Below are positions 20,485-32,955 of a stretch of 64,000 nucleotides of DNA, piece after piece; positions within the stretch are counted from its first letter, which is position 1, and each line of letters begins with the position of its first letter. Made by a program: the position numbers and the translations under genes. This stretch comes from Limonium bicolor (taxonomy: Eukaryota; Streptophyta; Magnoliopsida; Caryophyllales; Plumbaginaceae). The notes under the pieces were generated by a model. It had not been told where the DNA came from. It did no database searches and saw nothing but the letters and a program-made list of their open reading frames with translations. Location of the stretch: assembly GCA_023374045.1 (NCBI GenBank), contig CM041779.1, forward strand, positions 295,192,167 to 295,256,166. The letters run 5' to 3'.

Positions 20485-22567
20485 AAGGCTTAGATAAAGC
20501 AATCAGAATACCCAAAAAAGTGAATTGAAATCTCAGGAGAAAAACAGTAAAACATGAATATGTACATCAAGGAGCAATTAGATATAAATGTATCACAGAA
20601 TACAAGCAAGAGGGAAAGCAGGCTGAAATTTAACCCCAAACAATAAAACAGAATAGAAACCCAACTAAGAGCTTAGATGATAATCAGGCCAAAGCTTAAA
20701 TACTTAATCCAATTTTTTTTGTTCTACTTCTGTTCACTGCTCATTAGCACGGTTCATTGATGAAATTAGAGGAAGTCTTGCTCTTAAACAAGCATTAAAC
20801 AGTATCTGGGTGAGCACACTGAAGAGGTAATCAATTCAAAATTAGTTCAGAACACAATTCAAATTCTTAACATGGAACAGATTTTTCAACTGTGCGGCAG
20901 AAAAGAAAAACTAAAGCTACACATGCCAAATATCAGTGAGAAAATGTGATTTTATTATGGTAAAGTGTAGTAAGCTCCTAATCCTTTTCCTGTTTCTTAT
21001 CTGATAATCAGAACTCACCACTACAATGCCATATGAGCAAAATGGCACAATAGATAAACTGTGAGAAAATTTTAAGCCTAAGATTCTCTTTCCATTTCGT
21101 AACAATCTACCTACCCAAGCAAGATTTCAGAAAGGAAAGAAGGCTGATAGACCCACTCTTCAAACATTTCGAACCAAAAAGTAATCATACTGATTAACAA
21201 TTTCAGAAGCCAAACAGTACTCAAACTGCACATGCAAGTATCAAGAATCAGAATGTACAGATGATCTTAACAATAAGAAGGGTTAGAATATGGTACCAAA
21301 TAAGAGCATACATAGTCCCTGAATATCTCAAAATGAAAACCAAAATCATTAAGGCATTAGTATGTAACATATGGACAGAGAAATCAAATGCACAAATTTG
21401 AACAAAAAGTCTCAAACCTGCAGATTACTGAAGAGGATGAGATTAAATCCCACGTTAGAGGAATAAAGTCTAATAAACATATGAAATGTAAACTGCATAA
21501 AAGATCAGTTCCGGGTTCATCTTGGGTTGTGACAATAAAGGTGAATCGCAGGATAGATCCAACAAGATGGGTCAGACACAGTGGGTAAAATAAAACGGGA
21601 ACCATGACTGGAGAGTGACCAGTCTATGATGTTTGCATATTACTACCAGTTTGCTCGGTATTCGAATTATGATACAGTAATGATAGATAGAATTGCAACT
21701 GGAGGAGGACCAGTTTGCCTTATTGCAGAACACGGATAAAGGAGCATAAATCATTACAAACTCCACTAGTCTACTCAGAGACACTACCATGAGTACCGAG
21801 AACAAACGGGCAACAAAACTCGGAATAATCAGAGAGGCGTGAGTATGTCCGAGATAAAATGAGGAATGCCAAGAACAAATGAAACCTCCAAAACTCAAAC
21901 CCTTTTTCTTCTTTTAGCAGAACCGTAAGATCAAAAATGCTAGGGTGCGCAAACGAAAGAAACGGGAAGATCATCAACATAGACACTACACGAAATAAAA
22001 CTAAGATACTGACTCGCATTACATTCTCATTCTCTGTTCGTGGACTGCTTTGTCCATACCAGTTTTGGAGCGTTTCGAAATACATAAAATCGAGAAATGC
22101 GAGGGGTATAAAGCCGCACCCCGTACCCCATGTTTCCCAAAACAGAAGCATAAAAAATCAAGATTCAGAGCTCCAATTTTGGAATATAGACAAAAACGAA
22201 AACCGAAATGAATGGAAAATAAAAACAGAAAGAGAAATGGATGAGAGGTGAACTCTTTATTTGGAACCAAATTTCCGACCGAGTTTGGTTTATCCCTTAC
22301 CATCATTGGAATGTTTCTCCGGTGAGGGCTTGCTTGCTTAAAAATATTGATGAAAACAACAACGAAGAAAAAAAAATGGAGTGACCCTCAGTGAAAAAAC
22401 TGAGAAGCACCACTTACTCTACGCTTAGAACCGAAGATGACAGGGACGATGATAGGGAGGAGATGTTTCGGGTGAGAGGCGGTGATGATGTCGGGTACCG
22501 AAGGGTGGCAATTTCTGTCAATGGCGATTCAAGGCCGAATAGAGAAAGTAGGAAGAAGGAGAGTTAT
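20485..22567. other. No recognised gene; possible host transcription unit on minus strand
   Basis: This sequence is of mixed composition without transposon motifs. Open frames (for example 21572-21898, 21771-22151 and 22019-22306 minus, 21388-21588 plus) show no domain. The minus strand from about 22560 has a pyrimidine-rich CTCTCCTTCTTCCTACTTTCTC-like start and reaches a plausible splice donor (AGA then GTAAGTGG, plus-strand 22411-22417). It could therefore be a 5' exon. No second exon could be identified. Confidence 0.3.
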
Positions 22568-25500
22568 TGAAATACCCCAAATTATTAAAGCATGGATTAA
22601 ATATTTAATCATATTAATTAAGGCCTAAACATGCCTTAAAAGTCAACTGAGAACAACAGTGGTCAACATAAAACAAGATGTTGCACCCTTTGACTGTTAA
22701 GGGTAAATAAATACCCAAATAAACTTCTTAGGACCTAAAAATTTGTCCTAAGCATATTAACATACTACTAAACATATTATAACCGTTGGACAACACTCCA
22801 ACACAAAGAAAAAGCATTTACATGCTTCAAGGTCAAAAAGGGCAAAAAGGTGCTCTAGGAAAACCTTAAAAATCAAAGGACCTCTAAATGATATAAAATT
22901 GAATTACATGATCAAATATCATGTAAGGAACACAACAAGACTGTTGTCAAAGAAAACAGAGCTCAGAAACACCAGGCAACACAAAATGTGCGCTAAAACT
23001 CCTTAAAGCACGTTTTGTGAGATTGCCTTTTAAATTGATTTTTAATGGGCTTAAAAATTATAATTATCCTTAAATATGATATTTAATCATATTATATCAT
23101 ATTAGGAATTTAATTTCCAAATTTTACAGATTTTTACAAATTTAATATTAAAATATTAATAAAACCCTAAAGTGGGGCCCGCATGAGTCAATATTGACCA
23201 AGCATGGTCAATGGTCAATTAATTGACCCATTTGGACCAAGGAAAACCGGCTGGCAATAAGAGAGGAGGCAGCTTGCAATAATTGTTGGACAAATTGATA
23301 CCTAACTTCAATTTGCAATAGTAACCTTTACTTTTTTCCATTATTTCAAATCTTTCCACTCTCTCCTTCCTTCCTTGTCCGATTTCCTCCTGCCCAGCCG
23401 CTCCCCCCTTCCTTTGAAGCTCTCAAGGTCTGTTCTTGAGCATGGAAGGCAAGCCTAGCTCCTAAGCTCCTAATGTAAGTGTTTTAATGTCATTTTTAGC
23501 TCTTTTTCTTCATCTTCTCACCACCAACACCTAGATTTCGTGGCTCATCAATTCCTATGGGTTATTCTCAGTGTTCTAAGGTTAGAACAAGAGCTAAACT
23601 CGGTTGAGACCAGTAGAGGGACCAAGGTTGTTCAAATCTACATTTTAAGGTAAAAATGTGCTTTAAGCTCATAACTTTTGATTCCCTTCGATTTTGGCTG
23701 TGAAACTTTGGTCATAGCCTCATCTTCTTCTCCTTTTCATGTGGAATCTGTTGGTTATCCATTTGGAGCAAGGATGGCCGAGATCCAAAGGAAATACCCT
23801 CTTTTAAGGCATTTTTCCAAGGTAAAACCTAACAACAAGGTAGCATTTCGAGATATAACTATTTCCTATGTCAATATGGTGGATCTAACACCTTGTGGTG
23901 TGTTTGGTTCAGGTCGAAACCACTTAGAACTTCCCTTGCATTTTTAAGGTGATTTTTGCCTTAAATCTTACATTAAATTACTCCTTATGGTTAGATATTT
24001 CTTGGAGACTAACTAGGCCTTGTTTGCTGTTTGAAACATGCAAGAGAAGCTTTGGAAATTTTATCTAAGGCTGGCCGAATTCAAACAAGGAATTATTCAA
24101 GCTAAATCAAGGTATAAATCACTTAAACATTAACCTTGCTAAGTTAAAATGTTCTAAGATATTTCTATATTAATTGTCGTGAGAGAACATGGTAATAAGG
24201 TCATTTTTGACCTTAAAATGTTTAAAGAAATGGCTTAGTAAATTTATCTAAGTGATTAAGTAACATAAATGTCAAATTTAAGACATTATGTGGAAGTTTG
24301 GTAATTAAATGGAAAGTGTGTGGTGAGGCCGAGAATTATAAGTGTTTTTGGGACATTTATGTGTAATTTATTTTGCAAGCCAATGTTTGTAATAAGGCCA
24401 TGTATTTTAGGCCATTTTATTTATGCATTTACAAGCTTTTAATTAAGTTTAAGTAGTATAAATGCATTACCGAAAATAAATGGGGTATTAGGTGTAATTA
24501 AATTAAATTTGGGGGCTTTAGAATAATAAGGCTGAAAATGAGAGGTAAAATGGAGTTAAAATAAAGTTTATAAGATTTTGTAAAGTTTTGGGGTTAAATG
24601 GTGATTTCTAGAAAGTATGGGTACTAAACCGTAATTATAAGGAATTGTTGGTCAAGGAAATATTAAGGTGGTCAACCTTGACCATAGGCTAGGTTTTGAC
24701 CAAAATAAATAAGTTAGATAACTTATTTAAGGTTTTATAATAAGTTATGTATTTAACGGTAATATTTTTATAACATATGTGGTAAATATGTTATTACCGA
24801 AAATTAAGGGTGTACAATGGTATTTTAAACACCCATGGGCTATTAGGAATTTTTAGGAATTATTTGGTGGATTTTGGAATTAAAATAAACTATATATGAA
24901 TAATATATAGTTAATATGTCATTATGAAACTTTGGAGAAAAATAGATGGTGGAATGGTAAATATCAAAAGTATATGGGTTAATAAGGATATTTATAACCC
25001 TTTGGTGGAATTTGGTGATTTTTAGAATTATATAAGAGTATTTGTTGAGATATGTATAATTATAGTTTTAATGATATTATCAAACTATATGTTATAAATT
25101 GGGCCTAATGACAATATAAAATGTATATTGAGGTCTGTTCTGAATTTACAAAAAATAACCATAGGTTATGCTCTTTTATAAGTTAGAAATGTTATATTAA
25201 ATGGGATATATAACATGGTAAAAGAAAGGGGTGATTTTGTAAATAAAGGAAATTATGGTTTAAGGAAAAGTATAAGGTTTAATATGTGCCTATGAGGCAA
25301 TACACAATAGTCTTGTATAAAAACTATAGATTATAAGTTAAAGGAAATAAAAATATCATAGCAAATGATATTAGTATTTTGGTATAACATTACATAATGT
25401 TTGTGGCCAAAAAGGGAATTTAATAAATTCAAGGGCTATACCGAAAATATAAAGGTTGGAAAATGAATTTTAGACTAAGGTCTATAATGTTATAAATGTT

Positions 25501-27915
25501 ATAACAATTATTTGGTATTAAGGTGGTTTAATGAAATTAATACAAATAAGGTATTCACATTAAATGGTGTGACAAACTATAAGTGAATGGGATTTATAAA
25601 CTAAGGTATTTATGGAATAAACCTTAGGAGTTGTAAATGTACAACATAAAATGTTACATAATATTAGGATAACAATCTTATATAAGTTGTATAATATGAT
25701 GCAACTAATGGGAATAATCATCTAATAAAAGATGATGAAATGTAACACAAAATATAAGAGTTTATGAAACTCATGAGAATTACCTACGTGGTAAAAATAT
25801 ATATACACAAGAATAATGTATATAAGGTGGATAAATATATTTTGGTTGAACACCTTATGAGTTAATGGTGGTGGTTTATTTAAAGAAAATATAGTTACGA
25901 ACATAAGTCATGAGTTTTGGAAGCAAATATTATTTGCTAAAGAAAAGGGATTATACAACATGTCGATTATGAAGGATGGTGGGAAATAAAACAATATGAA
26001 AGAGAATACAATAAAATAAATGATACAATAAGAAAAAATATAATATAATATCATGCATGCATACATGCAACTATGGGTTACGCACCTAAACTGGAGGGTG
26101 GATAAGATTAAAAAGGAAATAGTGAATTAACTTAACAGTTGGGATAGTTTTGACGTACGCGTTTTAATAACAAAACCGACTGTTTTAGAGAAACCCGTAA
26201 CAACAACTGTAGAAAACGGAGGTGAACTGTCGGGGTTACTTATTATTCGGATATACCGGATGTTTAGTCATGGAGACTGACGTATAGTTTTAATACCGTT
26301 TAGATTATACTTCTGACAAGGACGCTTGACAAGCTAGCGGACTACATGGAGCATAGGATCTCGAAGATTCATACTCCACCGTAATACAATCAGGTGAACG
26401 GTATGTAAAGGGGTTTGCCGAGTTGACCTAAGGTTGCTCCTTGGGCTCGGATTTGGTTGATATAACTTGTGTTTATATGTGTGGTTCATGTATGTTTAAG
26501 TGTTGATGCATTAATTATTTATGCACGGGCGTCCTACGGGACTAACACTACGTCGACTATAGATCGACTTATATAAACATACTATGCGTTGATGACATGA
26601 CGGTTACTTGATATAATACCATGATATTAAATTAGGATGGTAACCTAAGTAAAACACTTAGGGACGAGTCACGACATTGTCGGTCTCTAGAGCATGGATC
26701 TCTAACATAAATATCACCTAGCTGACTTCTAGGTATGCGTGACCCATTGGGCCGCTGGTTAATAATATTCTCCATAAGACTAAGAGCAGATCTTAACTTA
26801 TGAGAGTGATGGTATGAGATTGAGGTGAGGAATCCCGGTAGTTTACGAACTACTTGGTTGCGCATTTGTGATCACTGAGGGGTTTCCTATTTGGATTCCG
26901 CTCCATGTTATATCCAACGAGCCCAAATAGGTTCGTGGATCAGGTGGCTACGGACTTTTTATGGACGTCTTACGAGACATAAGTGAGTCAGGGGCCTCCG
27001 GACCTCTGGCGAAATGAGCACCTTTATGTGTACGGGGGACTACTGTCCATGGTGAGGTTATCGGGTTGTCCTAATATGACGCCCTACTGACATTAATTAA
27101 ACATGGTTGGATGGAGCCTACAAGGCTAAGGTAAATTAACTATGGGAACTGTACGCTACGGCGAATGTACATTGTACATATGGACGGGGCTTGAAAGCCA
27201 AACTAAATAAATTGACAGTGGATGGTGAACACTACGGCGATTGTACATTGTACAAAATATTGTTGTTATTGCTCGATACGTTCGATATACAAATGTTGTT
27301 TGAGATATTCTATGAATGTTTGGTTTGGATGGATGACTAATGTTTATGAATATTTGGATGGATGATTAATGTTTATGAATATTTGGATGGTTGATTATGT
27401 ATATTATACATTTAGGCTTCAGTTTTGATTATAACTGTAAAAAGGAAAAAGCATGAAACCAATCTAATAATAAGATGGTTAAAATGACAAGTGACCAATA
27501 GGGTCCAGGCCCGGCATACTCAGCGTCTATCGCTGATACTACACCATTTCAGGTTGTTGATCATTGTCGGAGCTGAAGAGCAGGAACAGGGTAGTTGGAG
27601 ATGTTGTATGGTAATGAAGATGGTGTATGGTCTTATGGTAAGGTTATGTATTTTTCAGGATTGGGTAGACGCTCACTTGTCAATGTTTATGGTTATGGAC
27701 TTAGTTTGATGTATAGGAGTTTCTCGTTATCACTGCGGTTAGCAGTTTGTTTATTTTGGAAGTTGGATGTGGTATGGCTACGTTGCTCGCATGGGCGAGT
27801 AATGGCCGGTGACACCCGTGTGAGTTTTGTAATTGTTATTTATTTTCCCGCTGCGAGATGTTTTATTTATTGCTACGTGAGGGATTATATCGTGATTATG
27901 GAGAGGGGTGTTACA
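22568..27915 (+). mobile_element. Solo LTR, Del/Tekay-type, 5.35 kb
   Basis: It starts TGAAATACCCC and ends GGGGTGTTACA, the same termini (in plus orientation) as the LTRs of the chromovirus at 42481-57097. The five bases GTTAT occur on both sides (22563-22567 and 27916-27920), which is a clear target-site duplication. No internal region, PBS or polypurine tract is present, so the two LTRs recombined. Shared blocks with the other family member include the CTTAAAGCAC...TTTTGTG region near 23000. It is very AT-rich from about 24000 to 26100. A roughly 32-bp tandem motif (GGATGGATGACTAATGTTTA) lies at about 27330-27400. Short frames inside (for example 23678-23947, 27491-27709, 27595-27993) show no domain. 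Confidence 0.85.
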
Positions 27916-27920
27916 GTTAT

Positions 27921-28215
27921 TCTCGTGCTTATGTTTTTTTCGTGTTCCTCGGATTTGAATGAGGAAGAGCAAAAGGACAGAGAATTCGAATAATGGGGAT
28001 TGGTGTCTGCTGATTAGAAAACGTCTGTTCACTGTAGGTTTTGAGAATGTTGTATAATGTTGGAATAGGGTTTCCATGGGGAATGTCTGATGGCTTGTGG
28101 GCTGCTTACTACATGGGTTTTATTTGGGTAAAGAGACAAAATGGACCCAGACATAATTGGGCCATATTTGATTTGGTTGACTGAAAAGAAAACGAAGGGA
28201 AAACAAAATCTTGAT
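27921..28215. other. Right flank of solo LTR; nothing recognised
   Basis: This would be continuous with 22562 before the LTR inserted. It has short frames on both strands (27778-28077 minus, Arg/Lys-rich) and no domain. On the minus strand it could be promoter or leader of the unit suggested at 20485-22567. Confidence 0.25.
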
Positions 28216-28216
28216 A

Positions 28217-28290
28217 CTACCGGGGATCAAACTCAGCACCCCCTCCCGCGCCTTTAACCAGTTGAGCCGTAGTGACTTTTAGTTCATAAC
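28217..28290 (-). repeat. SINE-like tRNA-derived head 1
   Basis: The minus strand shows an A-box-like GGCTCAACTGGTTAAAGG (28251-28268) and, at tRNA-like spacing, a B-box-like GTTTGATCCCCGG (28220-28232). These are internal RNA polymerase III promoter boxes. No proper acceptor stem closes, so it is a SINE head or tRNA relic and not a working tRNA gene. Confidence 0.4.
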
Positions 28291-28339
28291 CGTGGATAGT
28301 AAAACACAAGTCCCATCGCAAGCTGGACGAAAATAGAAG

Positions 28340-28425
28340 AAACGTCGTAGCTCAGAGTCGAACCCGAGACCACCTGGTTACTCAAAGAGCATGCCAACCG
28401 GCTATACTAAGTTGGAAAGCAGTAT
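28340..28425 (-). repeat. SINE-like tRNA-derived head 2
   Basis: The minus strand shows an A-box-like TATAGCCGGTTGGCATGC (28389-28406) and a B-box-like GGGTTCGAC (28358-28366), about 25 bases apart. It lies about 70 bases upstream in sense of head 1. The two could form a dimeric SINE or be separate insertions. Confidence 0.4.
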
Positions 28426-28429
28426 CTTC

Positions 28430-28862
28430 CCGAAAAAAATAATAGTAGAGTTTTAGCCCAGACCGGGATAACTCTTCTAAAAATGCTACGATTCAAAAGG
28501 AAAGTATATAATAAAATGAGAGCAATAACATAGTGACAAGAAATTATGGAATACAATTAAAAATAAGATTCAAAACGTAATGATATAAATAAAAAGAATA
28601 GCACATGTACAATGAAATAATGAAAATTAATGCTCATATAAAAAAATGAAAAATGATAGTAGTAAAAAAAAGACACATAAAATAATAAAAATAGCAACGA
28701 TAAAACAATGAGAAAAGTCAAAAGGAAATAAATAATAATAATAAAGGAAGAGTAGGAACCAATCGAGTACATAAAATAATGCAACGTAATAACAAAACAA
28801 TGAAAGAGTTTAAAAACAAAAGTAACAAAATAAGTATACAAAATGAAATAGGTTAAAACGGA
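28430..28862. other. A-rich low-complexity stretch
   Basis: The plus strand is dominated by AAATAATAAAAA-type runs. A minus-strand open frame (28841-28557) reads Phe/Tyr-rich hydrophobic residues and is explained by the composition. It may be the decayed body of the copia element to the right. Confidence 0.4.
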
Positions 28863-29180
28863 TTACAAAAAAAGCTCGTGCTCCTTTTCCATAGGAATGT
28901 GAGATTTAAATGTTGGGAAAAAAGAAATTCCTTTGGTTGAAAACGGGGACAACCGCCCTGTTTCTAGAAGCATGTTTATTTTTGTTTCAATATAAAACGG
29001 GTGAGAATTCTTGGTGTCTACAGGAAAGTTTCCTTTAGTCACTACCGTCCAGAGTTGTTGATTGAGTGACTGGAGGTGCGACTCCATCTCATTCTTCCAC
29101 ATATTGTAGTTTGTGGAGGTTAGCTTTGGGTTCGCCACCTGCATCCTGTTGTTATTGTTGGAGTTTGAGATTTCCACCAT
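28863..29180 (-). pseudogene. Ty1/copia gag N-terminal fragment
   Basis: From the ATG at 29180 the frame reads MVEISNSNNNNRMQVANP, then LTSTNYNMWKNEMESHL and QLWTVVTKG. This is the typical start of copia gag polyproteins (KLxGxNYxxW followed by a Trp-containing LWxVV motif). The frame stops after about 105 codons, and no zinc knuckle, protease, integrase or RT follows to the left. It begins a few tens of bases downstream of a copia-type PBS, as expected. Confidence 0.65.
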
Positions 29181-29206
29181 TTTGAGAGATTTGTCAGCTA
29201 ACGCAG

Positions 29207-29218
29207 GCTCTGATACCA
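29207..29218 (-). other. Primer-binding site of copia fragment
   Basis: The sense sequence TGGTATCAGAGC is complementary to the 3' end of initiator tRNA-Met, the usual copia primer. Confidence 0.75.
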
Positions 29219-29938
29219 CTTAATAAGATCGGGGTATTGACCGAGTAGGTCTGAGGTGTTAGTCTCAGACCAACCCTACTTGTAGAACAAGTATTTGTAA
29301 AAGATAATGACGCGGAAGCTTTTGTTTAAAATTGATAAGATAGGGATCTGCTTGTATTGAAATTTAATGTGAATTACAACCTAGCTTCCTATCTTGGGAT
29401 TCGACAGAAGTATTCTGTCTCATCCAACACTGGCTCTACTCTCGGCTTTGATCAATGCGTAACAAGGAGTAAAGGGGAGTGTTCTATGTGTGCTCTCTAG
29501 GTAATAAATACCTAAGCTGATTGACTAAGTCTCACTAAGATTTCCCAAATGCTTTCTCTCTCAAACAATCTTTTTCTCTCTCTCTAATGGATAGTCTCAT
29601 ATGTGTTACTTAATGTCATTACAAATTTGAGCTTATATACAACTTAAACGCGCCTAGAATATCAGAAGTGAAGTCATGGGGCAAAGACTTGAATCTGGTG
29701 CGCAAGTATCGGAGGCACTAGCTACTCCATGATCTTCAAGGAGTTTGTCGCGCATGTCGTCCACGTCTTCCATGAAAGTCGGAGTCGACCGGTTCTTCAA
29801 TGTAAGTTCACGCCATCAGAAGTAGACGTCCAAGTGTGGGTGCAGAGCTACTCGAGCTGAAAGATTCTTAAGGGCTAGTTGTTCTGCAGCGTGACTCTGA
29901 CTGAGGAGGCAATCATCTGCAAAACCAAGTCTTCAACA
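29219..29938 (-). repeat. 5' LTR of copia fragment
   Basis: In sense the LTR starts TGTTGAAGACTTGG at 29938, a typical LTR terminus. It ends close to the PBS; the exact inner edge is uncertain because no TG is seen on the plus strand directly beside the PBS. It abuts an Ogre-type LTR at 29939, with TAATC as candidate target duplication on this side. Its partner LTR is not found. Confidence 0.6.
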
Positions 29939-31204
29939 TAATCTGACGAGAAACTGAATTTAAAAACATTCCATTATCTGAAAATTCTAATTTCTCACTA
30001 TAAAAATCATAAATATCTTCCTCTGCACATGGTTTAAATTTCATAGCCAAACTCACTCCAAAAATCACTTGTCAAAATCTCGGTAAACTTCGATTTTTAC
30101 AAAGTTTAATCTCTCTTTAGAGATGCCTATATAAGAGACCTTAACCCTTGAGCAAACATAGCTCTGAGAACCCTAACCATTCAGAAAACACAGCCGTCTC
30201 GACTCCCTCACGATTTTCAACTCCCGAGAACTGAAATTTCACCAAAATCACCACATAAACACGTTTTTTCAACTCTCACCACATCAAAAATTGTCAAACG
30301 ACCACCATATTAACACCAAAACTTGAAGAACATCGTCAATTCATAAAGGTAGGAATCCGGGTTCAAAATTAACTCAGAACCGATTCCGACAAAGCACCGA
30401 AAGATTCCCGACGAGAAGAATCGTGTCAATTTTGAAGATAAAACAGGTTGAAATCCTATTTTTCTGACTCTCTTTGAATTCATTAGTATTCTGTCAAACT
30501 TTGAGCGTAAACCGGTCCTTTCCGGCTTCTGTATTGCTATTTGTTTTAGCTTCTACCCAATAACTTGTTTATTAAGTTTTGACATTAATTCGAATTCAAA
30601 CTAAAATCTTTTAATCACTAATATATTGGAAATCTTTCAGGCTATATTCCCTTAAGTTTTTAGCCGAAAACACTGCCGGGAATGCACGAACGCCACTATA
30701 TGTGGCTAGTTTGTGCCCTCGAACGGCCCTTCCAGACGGCCTGTCCGTGGCCACAGACAGCCTCGGACGGTGGTGAGAATTAATTTCGTAAATGTTTTTA
30801 GGTTTTCCAATTCAAGTCCGGGCATGTAAACACCATGTCCGTGGGTTTAGACATCAAGTCTGTAGCTATGAACGAAACTAAAATTTGACCTAATTCGGCC
30901 TCCGAAACCCTAGTTTAGGTAATTTCAATTTTCACTTTAATTTTCTGTCAAAAAATGCTAAAAATACAAAAAAATCTTAAGCTTACGCATTTAGGTTAAA
31001 ATGACCTCGAAATAAGCTGTAAATAATCTAGTAGAGGAAAATGACCTAGAGGGGTAATGAAAGTAATTTGAACCCTGATAAGTCGAATACCAAGCCCCCG
31101 AACATGAACTCTCCTTTCCTAATCTACCATAGGTTAAAATAAGGTGGCAACTCTTAATCAGCCCGAATCAACATTGGATAGTGGCTCAAAAACCAAGGCT
31201 CACA
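29939..31204 (+). repeat. Ogre-type LTR fragment (related to LTR of element A)
   Basis: This resembles LTR A reverse-complemented. It shares the ATCTGACGAGAAACTGAATT region, AAACAGGTTGAAATCC, the CCTGTCCGTGGCC palindrome cluster, CGAAACCCTAGTTTAGGTAA and the end GGCTCACA at 31204. No PBS follows, so it is a solo LTR or fragment. About the first 340 bases are missing, replaced on the left by the copia LTR. The copia element therefore probably inserted into it. Confidence 0.65.
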
Positions 31205-32955
31205 GGGGTGTGCACACTAAAGGCTAGAGCGGGATAGAACTCTCATGGAGAGAGTATGGCTAGGGATCTGGGCAAGCTCTCATTGGTTAAACTTGTATTG
31301 TTTGTGGACTTCTTGGTGTGATGTGTACATTTTTGGATTGTCTTGACACTAATTGATGGATTGAACATTGATACCATATCTGGTTGTGAAGTGTGGAAAG
31401 GTGTTAGCAACTGTAAGTCATATCTTTCATATATACAATTTGTATATGTTGTCTCATGATGCTAGTGTTACTCAGCTTTGCTGATGGTTGATTCCATTGT
31501 GTTTTCTTAATGTGGTGTTGAACAGATGAACTATCAAGATTGAGAGCGTGGGCATGGGGAGTGGTCATCTAGTATCTTAGATGTTAGATTCATTAGGGAT
31601 TAATACTTTTATCAATTTAGAACACAAGTTTGGTTTGGAACTGATTTCAAAACATTACCGGTTTACATATAGTTTTTGCTTGGTTTGTCTTGGATTTATA
31701 TCTTCAGAACATGTTTGATTAGTTGTTAATATGGGCATCATTAATTCCTTTTATAATGAAAATTTATCCTTGGATCAGTTTGTTAATAAGACGGTATTCC
31801 TCAACTTTGTTAATAAGATGGCATTCCTTAACTTCTAGCCTTAGCGCTCTTTTGAGCATGACAGTAACACTCAAGCTAATAATGTCTTCCACTGTCATAA
31901 ATTGAACTTGAACTTAGGGGTGTTACATATATTCATGAAACAGGTATGCCCCTCTCAAAAAGGGATGGATTATGGAACATTCTAAAGGAAACTCTAGCAA
32001 AAAATCTCCCCAAGGATCTCTGTCTCCTAATGCCGACGGCAGACCTCAACGACCCTGGACACTAGCAAGTGTGGGAGAAACTACTTACAATTCGTACATT
32101 ATCAAGGGAGTACTACTTTCTTTACCTTTTTCCCTTCACACGATACAACTCATACTTCTTTTGTTATATCACTCTATGTTTCAGGCTCTAACAAGGTTTA
32201 GTCGTGGAACAATGAGGACATTGTCCCACTTCAGTGTGGGGAAAGAGACCTTTTCTTTTTGTGGACTGCTTAGTTCCACATGCTTATCTATTGCTTCCGC
32301 TTATGAGTTACATTTATAGGAAACAAGTTTTTCTATGAATTATTGGGATTTTACATCAAAAAATCAAAAATTCTCTCTTGGTGAGCATTAAATATGCGGT
32401 GCAACAATATCACCTTATCTTTGATGAATTTGTATTGCTTATGGGTTCTTTCTATCTTCTCGTCTAGGCATTGCTAAAAGGTGTTTTCTTGTAAAATTTT
32501 AAAAAGGGACTTGAGAGACACCATTGGTAACCAACAAAAATGAGAGTTAAGTTTTCTTGAATACAAAGGCAAAATGCCTAAATCTCTTTTCCTCACCTCT
32601 TATGTAAAAGTGAAACAAATGTATAAATCTATCTTTCTTTTTCCTCTTGGGCAAAAGTGAAACAAATGCCCATTCTTGAGAGAAGTTGGTCAAGGTAAAA
32701 GTTCTTCAAGTTACCTTATCTTTAGAACATTGAATCACTCTAGATCATACCTAAAAATTCTATATTTTTTTATTTGCCCTAAGCCCACCCATATCACAAT
32801 GAAAAGGTTCGTTTGCACTCCTCAAGAGTTTTTCACCCTTTTTGGTCATTATGACCCAAGAATTCATTTAAGCACTTGTTTGCTATAAATATCTCTCATT
32901 TATGTGGGTTCATATTTTTGCTTGAGGACAAGCAAAAATATCAGTGTGGGGGAGT
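31205..32955 (+). mobile_element. 3' internal part of a decayed gypsy element with two hairpin/PPT modules
   Basis: No pol motif survives. Two modules of the same design are visible. The first (32209-32245) has arms ACAATG/CATTGT around the loop AGGA, then AGTGTGGGG. The second (32913-32955) has arms TATTTTTGCTTG/CAAGCAAAAATA around the same AGGA loop, then AGTGTGGGGGAG directly before the LTR. The second purine run is the likely polypurine tract. An open frame at 31972-32319 (Ser/Leu-rich) has no recognised domain. The bases from 31205 to about 31900 show nothing identifiable. Confidence 0.55.

Noticed and set aside
28557..28841. Phe/Tyr-rich 94-codon minus-strand ORF resembling a membrane protein
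   Set aside because: It arises from A-rich low-complexity DNA; residues follow composition only.
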